Source: Bathymodiolus brooksi (Eukaryota; Mollusca; Bivalvia; Mytilida; Modiolidae). Taken from it: 64,000 nt of DNA. The notes beneath the pieces were generated by a model that worked only from the letters and a program-made list of their open reading frames with translations, searched no databases and was not told where the DNA came from. Each line of letters begins with the position of its first letter. Positions within the stretch are counted from its first letter, which is position 1. The position numbers were made by a program, and so were the translations under genes. Below, in pieces: positions 57,600 through 64,000 of the stretch. The stretch is taken from contig OY804588.1 in the NCBI GenBank assembly GCA_963680875.1, positions 92,436,233 through 92,500,232 of the forward strand, read 5' to 3'.

Positions 57600-59070
57600 C
57601 AGCATTACGCCAAAAAGCTATAAAGCAAATTCCATGCTATATCTAACTATTATTAGTTGCCTGTTAGCTATTTCAGCAGAATATACATATACTATACATA
57701 TTATTGCAATAGACGCAAGCGACTATCTGAGCTGCTGTGATAAATAAAGAATATACATGTATAGCATACAGGCCTAGTGCGCCACTTTTTCATTTTGATG
57801 ATTAAAAAAACCCACAAAAGTATGAACATTAGTAAATAAAAACGATAAAGGTATACACTATCTGTTTGTTCGTGTGTACATTTTCAGTGATCATAAATAT
57901 TGTATTGTTTGCTGAAGCAAGATCCAGAGGATTCTTCGACTTCTCTGTACCGAAAGGTCTAGTCGTACAACAATAATCTATAAATTTCAGGGATTCCACC
58001 TACTGCATCTAATATACATATTACTACGCATTTAAATATCACCGAAAATCCGCAGAACTATTATTAGTGGGTTTTTATTACAAAATTAATTGACATTTCG
58101 CCTCACATTTTAAATTATAGAGCTAAATTATAATTGAGATATAAAATGTCAAAGCTAAATTGCGAAAGCTAATATTGATACATGTATATATATATAGCCA
58201 CAAACCAAAATAATGTTGCTAAGCGATATATGGTAAGTAGTTAATATTTTCATATACCTGTAGAAAGGAATTATCTTTAATTTAATGCCTAAATCAAAAA
58301 CATTTATTCATACTATTGTATATGTAGTATGCACATTTTTAATTTGATCGAGTATAACATACATGTCAGAGCATAATATTGACAGTTGAATAAATACAGG
58401 AAATGACGTAATTGGTGTAATAGAATAGGGGAGACTATCCGAGTTTTTACATGGAAAGTAACGAATGAGAAGCAACAATCACAGAAAAGACTAGGAACAA
58501 TAATGGGCTTAACTCATACCCCAGAGAAGATGTGAAACTGTCCCTATCCCTATCCTTTTTCGAAACCCATGTTTTGTTATTTCGTATATAGCAAAGCAAG
58601 GCATAGCGTTTAGGAGGCTCTAGAAGGGTACCAACCGATCCATGACCACAACACTTTCAATGATGCATTGCATGATATATTTTGATTGCAAATGAATTTT
58701 AGAAAAAGGTAAATAAATATTTTTGTCTGATATTAGATTATTGCTTTAAATTATCTTCAATGTGCAGTGCGTAATTCTTTTTAAACAACAAAGAACTTTT
58801 AAAATAGAAATAAACGAAAGACAAAAAATACAGCATTATCGGAAAGTCTTCTATAAAAAAGTAAGTTTTCTATTCGAGTCCTCTTTGGTTTCATTATTAA
58901 AACGACTGCAAATCATACTTTTGAAAAAACCAATTTTAAATTACACAGAATTTCAAAGTTTCCCTTTAAAGACCATGAATCGTAACAATACCTTCTAGAG
59001 CCTCATCGAAAGTAGTAGAATACCAAAAAGTGTTATGGTCTTTTATTTTGAAATTTTATTTATGACAAAC
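57600..59070 (-). other. Gene B intron, no exon recognised
   Basis: AT-rich sequence with no clear repeat or exon. The plus-strand frame at 58762-58998 is without support. Confidence 0.4.
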
Positions 59071-60276
59071 CTGTTTGACCTCGTCTTGTTGCAATTGCAT
59101 TATTTACTACATCGTTAGGCAGGGGACGTACTCTGCTACCCGTAACAGGGTCTATTAATGTTGAACCTTCTAAACCAGATAACAGACCTGTAGATTGCAT
59201 AGCCCCGACATTCAGTCCATTTCCTAAACCAAGAGCATTAGTGCCTGCTGCAGCCCCAAGACCACCAAATCGTCCGCCAGCAGCAGCTGCAGCTCCAAAC
59301 TGACCACCAGCTGCTCCTGGGAATTGTCCGCCAAACTGACCACCAGCAGCTCCTGGAAACTGACCTCCAAACTGTCCACCAGCGAACATACCACCAGCTC
59401 CACCAAATCCCATCGCACCAAAGGGAGGTCTTGGTGGAACAAATTGACCGGCTCCTCCAAATCCAGGGAATGGTCCTCCTCTGGCTCCGAAAGGTCCAGG
59501 ACCTCCAAATTGCCCACCAAACATACCTAAGCCATTTCCAGGGCCACCGCCTCCGGCACCAAACATACCGAAACCGTTACCAGCGCCGGCTCCTGCTCCA
59601 CCTCCAAATGCATTTGCCCTTCCTCTACCAAAACCTGTTGTTCCACCAGCACCGGTTGTGGCACCGCCAACATTTCGTGTCATTCCTGTTCCAAATGTTG
59701 TACTTGCTAGTGAATTTTCTGCTCCAGTAAGTCCACCCGTTCGTCCGGCTCCACCACCAGCTGCACCGAAAGTGCCACCGCCTTGTGCTCCGGCACCGAA
59801 TGCTCCACCAAATGGTCCACCTGCTCCACCTGCACCCCCAAAAGCACCAAATGCACCTCCAGGTCCAAATCCTGGTGGTCCAAATCCTGGTGGGCCAAAG
59901 CCTGGCGGTCCAAACCCTGGTGGTCCAAATCCAGGAGGTCCAAAACCTGGTCCTCCAGCGAATCTTCCACCAGGTCCTCCTCCACCAAATGCTCCAAAAG
60001 CATTTCCGCCACCAGCACCAAACATTCTACCGGCACCACCTCCCTGAGTAGCAAGCGCTCCAAACATTCCACCAGCACCAGCACCAGTACCAGCACCAGC
60101 ACCAGCACTAGCACCAGCAGCTGTACCCTGAGTTCCGGGTCCAGCTGGAAATTGAGTTGCCCCTCCGCCACCGGCTCCTGCACCGCCAGCTCCAAATGTG
60201 CCACCTCCTGTTGTCTGTCTAGTGAACGTCGCCGTCGTCTGTGTTCGGCCACCACCTCCAAATCGATTTTGGGACA
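59071..60276 (-). CDS. Gene B large exon, 402 codons, Gly/Ala/Phe-rich silk-like block
   Basis: On the minus strand TCTTCTTCAG|TGTCCC and CAAACAG|GTTTGT enclose 1,206 bases, phase 1-1. The open frame has no ATG at its start, so it is an internal exon. The order is: QNRFGGGGRTQTTATFTRQT; Gly/Ala runs (AGAGAGTGAGAGG); five tandem GPPGF pentads (about residues 115-140); GGAFGAFGGAGG blocks; GGQFGGQFPGAAGG repeats (about residues 310-340); and a non-repetitive end STLIDPVTGSRVRPLPNDVV. Gly and Ala exceed half of the residues, with Phe and Gln as spacers, as in silk-like and shematrin-like proteins (composition comparison only). The opposite strand is also open, purely from composition. If the weak donor is not used, TCA-TAA ends the protein at 59060, directly overlapping an AATAAA. 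Confidence 0.8.
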
Positions 60277-61263
60277 CTGAAGAAGACAATGCACGTTAAT
60301 TAAATACTGGAACTGATTTATTAATAATACAGTAAAAACTGTATTAACCGAACATCCGTGAGACTAACGTTTGTATACGGAATAGACATACGTTTGGTTT
60401 ATGCGGGTTGAATTAGGAAATATTTCTTACATATGGACTTTATTCAAAGTTCGGTTTATACAGGATTCCGGTTTATTCAGGGTTCGGTGTATACAGAAGT
60501 CACTGTATATACAATAAATTAAGCTTTTCAAAAAATGTATCCCCTCTACTTAGCATTTTTATTAGAACATTATGAAAGGAATATCTTTTATATATTTTTG
60601 TGTGTGTTCATAATTGTTATACTTTGTCAAATTCAGGTGGTTATATATGCATTGCCGTTGGAGATCCAGTTATCAAGAGGGGAGGGTTGGGATCCCATTA
60701 ACAGGTTTAACCCTGCCACATTTTTGTGCCTGTCCTAAACCAAGACCTGGATTTCGAACGTCATATGACGTGGTCTTTTTGTGTTCAATGAGCTCAGTTA
60801 AGATGAGAGATGATTATTCGTTTTGTTGATATTGGTGAAATTGATGACCATCACTGTTTAAACTTTTCTTTTTATAAGTTGTGTTTAATTACGTTGTTCA
60901 TTTTCAATTAAAATAATGATAGTGTTGACCTATAAATGTGTATAACCTATCATTTAACACAGATAGATGTTATTTGACAAAATGTTAACTACCAACTTAA
61001 AAATCGGTCATATGTATCTTTCTAAGCGAAACACGATTTAGCAACGCTCTAAGTTATGCCATGCACTTTCATAATATTTAGAATATTTGAAGCAAATGGG
61101 TAAGCTTCTTCTGAGAGAGAGAGAGAGTGTGAGATTTGAAGCAAAGGTCAACTGTAATCAAAGACTTTTTCTTTATACCAATGGTGACCTCTTAATAACA
61201 GGTTTGACTATACATTCATTGAAAGATTTCTTAGAAAATCTAGCACTATGTTACTCTAATATA
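60277..61263 (-). other. Region upstream of the large gene B exon
   Basis: No first exon was found. At about 60340-60510 there is a repeat with ACCGAACATCCG, GTTCGGTTTATACAGG and GGTTCGGTGTATACAG segments, which form an inverted arrangement. A partial copy of the 3331-3580 repeat lies at about 61145-61213, preceded by a GA microsatellite (61114-61128). Confidence 0.4.
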
Positions 61264-61530
61264 GGGGGTTATGGTTGTGATGTTTGACGCCACTTTCAAC
61301 AATATTTCAGCTATAGCGTGGTTGTCAGTTTTATTGATGGAGGAAACAAGAGTACCCGAAGAAAACCACCGACCTGCCGCAAGTCAATGACAAACTCTAC
61401 CACATAATGTTGTATCGAGTACACCTCACCATAACGAGACTCGAACTCACAACGTTAATGGTGATATGCACTGATTGCACAGGTCGTTGTAAATCCAACT
61501 GCCATACGATCATGGCCATGACGGCACCTC
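61264..61530 (-). repeat. SINE family 1, best full-length reference copy
   Basis: Left to right: tail GGTTATGGTTGTGATGTTTGACGCCACTTTCAACAATATTTCAG; core GTTGTCAGTTTTATTGATGG, GAGTACCCGAAGAAAACCACCGACCTG; middle ATGTTGTATCGAGTACACCTC; tRNA-like head GAGACTCGAACTCACAACG, GCACTGATTGCACAGGTCGTTG and CCAACTGCCATACGATCATGG. The head holds complements of pol III box B (GGTTCGANTCC type) and box A. The family is close in layout to molluscan SINEs with a conserved central domain; the exact family name is not assigned. Confidence 0.85.
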
Positions 61531-61664
61531 TCTCCAATACAACATAACAATGACAACTAAGGTTTCCTTGACAACTAAGGTTTATTTAAGAAAGAAAATT
61601 ATGCGTGAAACAGTATAGAGTGTGTTGCATTACTAACACTGTCTCAGAAGGTAGTTGGATTTAT

Positions 61665-61862
61665 AATTACATATGCAATGAGTGCCCATCACCACTAAAG
61701 TTGTGAGTTTGAATCTCGTTCATGGCGAGATGTACTCGATATAACAATATGTGATAAAGTTTGTCAGTGACTTGTGGCAGATCGGTGTTTTCTCTATGTA
61801 CTCCGGTTTCCTCCACCAATAAAACTGACTGAAATAGTGAGGCGTTAAACACCATAACCCTA
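61665..61862 (+). repeat. SINE family 1 copy, inverted next to the previous one
   Basis: Head GTTGTGAGTTTGAATCTCG, middle GATGTACTCGATATAACAATATG, core TGTACTCCGGTTTCCTCCACCAATAAAACTGA, tail GAGGCGTTAAACACCATAACCC. With 61264-61530 it forms a head-to-head pair about 135 bases apart. Confidence 0.85.
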
Positions 61863-62659
61863 ACCTTAATCCTTTAATAAATGCAACTTTATTTGGACAG
61901 CTAATTATAAAATAACAACCTTACATCAGACAAATTCCGGATAAGGAAACATGCGAAAGCAAACATGAAGGTATGTACAATGTAGTATTGTTAATTGAAT
62001 AAATAATATCATTCAAGAAAAAATAAAATCTTTTGATGTCTCGCAACATATCTCAGCGTTCTTTGATATATTGAGGATAATATTATGCTTGGATATTAAA
62101 ACAGAAATAGATATGTTAAATGTATCATATTTAAAAATATATATATTTGATACAGTTAATGCTATAAATTAATATGTCCTTCACAAATCTATAAATGTCG
62201 AAAAACAAAATTCCAGAATGACGGCCATGATTTATTAATGTTTATATAACGATTAAAAAAAAAAGTCAGAAACGAGTATGAGAAGACCTTTGTCTGCGTG
62301 GGAAAGAAACGATACTTTCCTATTTTTTGCAGTGAAGAGCCACTTAAGTCAACGTTTCCGGGACTTGGTCGTTTTAACATACTGAAGAAAGGTATGGCAA
62401 TCGGACGCATTATTAAGAAACAATATATTTTACTGGAATATACATCGGGGTCCAATGGTATATGTAAACGAAGAATATGGCGGCGAAAATTGATTGAAAT
62501 GGCATGTGAATACACGGAACTATTGAACCCACGTTGGCATATGATCAGACTATATGTTCTGCAATTATTGCTTCATCAATGATTTCAGATAGAAAAAGTG
62601 TATTTATATAATGTTCTTATTATTTGAAACCTTCTACTGAAAATGCAGGTGTTGAAGAA

Positions 62660-62800
62660 AAGGGGGTTAGGGGCTAGGGTTGTTATGTTTAACGCAAGTC
62701 ACGGACAAACTTTATCACATAATGTTGTATCGAGTACACCTCGTCTGAGTGGGATTCGAGCTCACAACGTTAGTGGTGAAAGGCGCTGATTAACAATGAG
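62660..62800 (-). repeat. SINE family 1, copy lacking the core
   Basis: GGTTATGTTTAACGC joins directly to AAGTCACGGACAAACTTTATCACATAATGTTGTATCGAGTACACC and head GGGATTCGAGCTCACAACG, so the CAATATTTCAG...GACCTG core has been deleted. Confidence 0.75.
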
Positions 62801-64000
62801 GTTGCGAAAAAGAGGAAGACCGCTATCATGAATTTCTTAAAATAAATATTTGATTTCTCTCAACGGATGCACCGCCATATTTGTGATACTGAAGATGTCG
62901 AAAATTTACCTCAATATGTTGAAGGCTATATTATTTGGCTTTCCAATCTTTGGACATTTACTAAATGAAAATAATCCTAGAAACGCGTCGTGCACACTAA
63001 CTTAGATTTCTACGGGTTTATTATAAAATATATGCTGAGGCGTATATGCCACCTATGTCATGGTTGTATTTTGTAGTGAAGGTAGTGCTTCTTTTGTTGC
63101 AATAAATATTACTCCCTCCCATTCTCTTGGAAAAGACACCCCTCCGTTTCTACCTCATAATAAAACAAATTTTATACTCACATGCCACAGATATCAACGA
63201 ACAGAGTAAAATTAATTTTCTCATTGTAAAACTGGTTCCTGATTGATTATATCAAATTATATGGTCTGCTTAAAAATAGACTTGTTCACTTTATGGTCTT
63301 TGGCTCCAACAAAATCTGATTGTCAGTTGTGTGGAATTAAAACGTTCCTGTGACAGAGACCGTATCTCGTGCTGTATAGAAATTATGAAGGGGAAGATCT
63401 GAAAATACAAAAAAAAAATAATAGAACATATGATTGATCAATCTTTAACAATGCACGATTGTAATGCTTCGTCCCATCAATTCACAAGTCGGTAACTTGT
63501 AAATGGTTGAATTTTGTAATTCATCAAATTTTGGTCTTGCCTTTTTAACTTTATATATGACTACATTTGTTTTATTTCTCATTAGTTCAGCTCGATGCAT
63601 CATCTGCCATCACGAGATTTGAAATACACGTCATCATTGTCGTCTGCTGTCGAGCTAACCACATGATTAGCTCGTAGATGAGGGTCTACATTGTTTTAAA
63701 TGCTTCCTTCTTTTTGGTCGACCACATTTTTACATGTACCTTGTCAATCCACTCAAATGGTCATTATCGATTTCGTATTAATGTAGGTATTTCCGGTGTG
63801 TAAAAGCAGCCATGCCCAACCCATAAATTTTCGGACAGCGTAAAAAAAAAACAACGTTGTCAATTTTGATTTCGTTTCTTAGTTAACAAATCAGAGAAGT
63901 TGTTAGTTGCATGTATAACTGGTACCGCTTAGACCCTTACTTTAGAAAAACAAAGGCAACATAATGTTTTTGTGTAGCCACATGATTTATCATTCTTATC
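62800..64000. other. Right flank, no gene recognised
   Basis: It contains a copy of the GCGTCGTGC element (about 62925-63025: GAAACGCGTCGTGCACACTAACTTAGATTTCTAC) and AT-rich unassigned sequence. No first exon for gene B was found on the minus strand. Confidence 0.4.

Larger units (their letters stand above)
41988..60276 (-). other. Gene B model: multi-exon Gly-rich, FPG-containing matrix-type protein
   Basis: This gene-level model joins minus-strand exons 59071-60276, 56036-56086, 55210-55233, 52190-52603, 45406-45486, 44629-44757, 43269-43352 and 41988-42515, with tentative 57540-57572 and 44038-44103 (or 43979-44103). All firm exons have lengths divisible by three and phase 1 at both ends, as in gene A. 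The protein alternates Gly-rich low-complexity blocks with short modules. The first exon, and any signal peptide, lie beyond 60.3 kb and may be outside the window. Intron 52189-45487 contains the decayed element at 48.7-51.7 kb. Whether all exons share a transcript is unproven; the candidate stop at 43979-43981 would split the model in two. Confidence 0.6.

Noticed and set aside
59224..60294. Several open frames on both strands overlapping the Gly/Ala-rich exon
   Set aside because: They are shadows of GGN/GCN codon bias. Only the Gly/Ala/Phe frame has phase-1 splice edges and an exact-triplet length.
61667..61855. Minus-strand 62-codon open frame starting with Met
   Set aside because: It lies wholly within a SINE copy.

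Overview
The window looks like AT-rich nuclear DNA of an invertebrate animal, most likely a bivalve mollusc and possibly a mytilid. This is inference from four things: long introns with GT...AG boundaries, many copies of two tRNA-derived SINE families, Penelope-like and Ginger-like transposon remnants, and secreted low-complexity proteins resembling silk, byssus or shell-matrix components. There is no bacterial operon structure, tRNA gene, rRNA gene or CRISPR array.

Host genes. Three gene models can be built from exons bounded by splice sites. Almost all of these exons are symmetric and in phase 1: each starts after the first base of a codon and ends on one. Gene A (+, 1 to about 14.5 kb, 5' end outside the window) encodes a Ser/Thr/Asp-rich protein with repeated Phe-Pro-Gly (FPG) motifs. 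It has a 475-codon exon, smaller exons, and a duplicated 18-base microexon. Gene B (-, from beyond 60.3 kb down to about 42 kb) encodes a Gly/Ala/Phe-rich silk-like segment, an Arg/Ala-rich microexon, a Gly/Ser-rich segment, two exons sharing an L-A-D-W-N motif, and a Met/Gly/FPG-rich exon that carries an in-frame TGA. Gene C (-, starting at 36.25 kb) has a clean first exon with a signal peptide, then a 208-codon Ala/Arg/Gln-rich exon. Genes A and C converge on the 14.5-29 kb interval. Shared intron phase, FPG motifs and composition suggest one family built by exon shuffling and duplication.

Mobile DNA. A 2.0-kb terminal-inverted-repeat element (18.88-20.90 kb) carries a broken DDE integrase-like transposase with a PHD-like finger and many subterminal palindromes. 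A decayed reading frame of an uncharacterised, probably element-derived protein lies at 49.6-51.6 kb, with a 33-bp coding unit expanded twelvefold inside it and a 21-bp repeat array just upstream. A Penelope-like remnant near 47 kb is split by a 380-bp MITE. Two foldback MITEs with TA flanks lie at 39.4 and 40.2 kb.

Tandem arrays. Units of 24, 27, 33, 41, 49, 57, 75 and about 86 bp fill introns and intergenic DNA. Several produce long but meaningless open frames on both strands.

Limits. All exons were found by eye from splice consensus, frame continuity and composition. No transcript or homology search was available. Gene ends and exon connectivity are therefore provisional.
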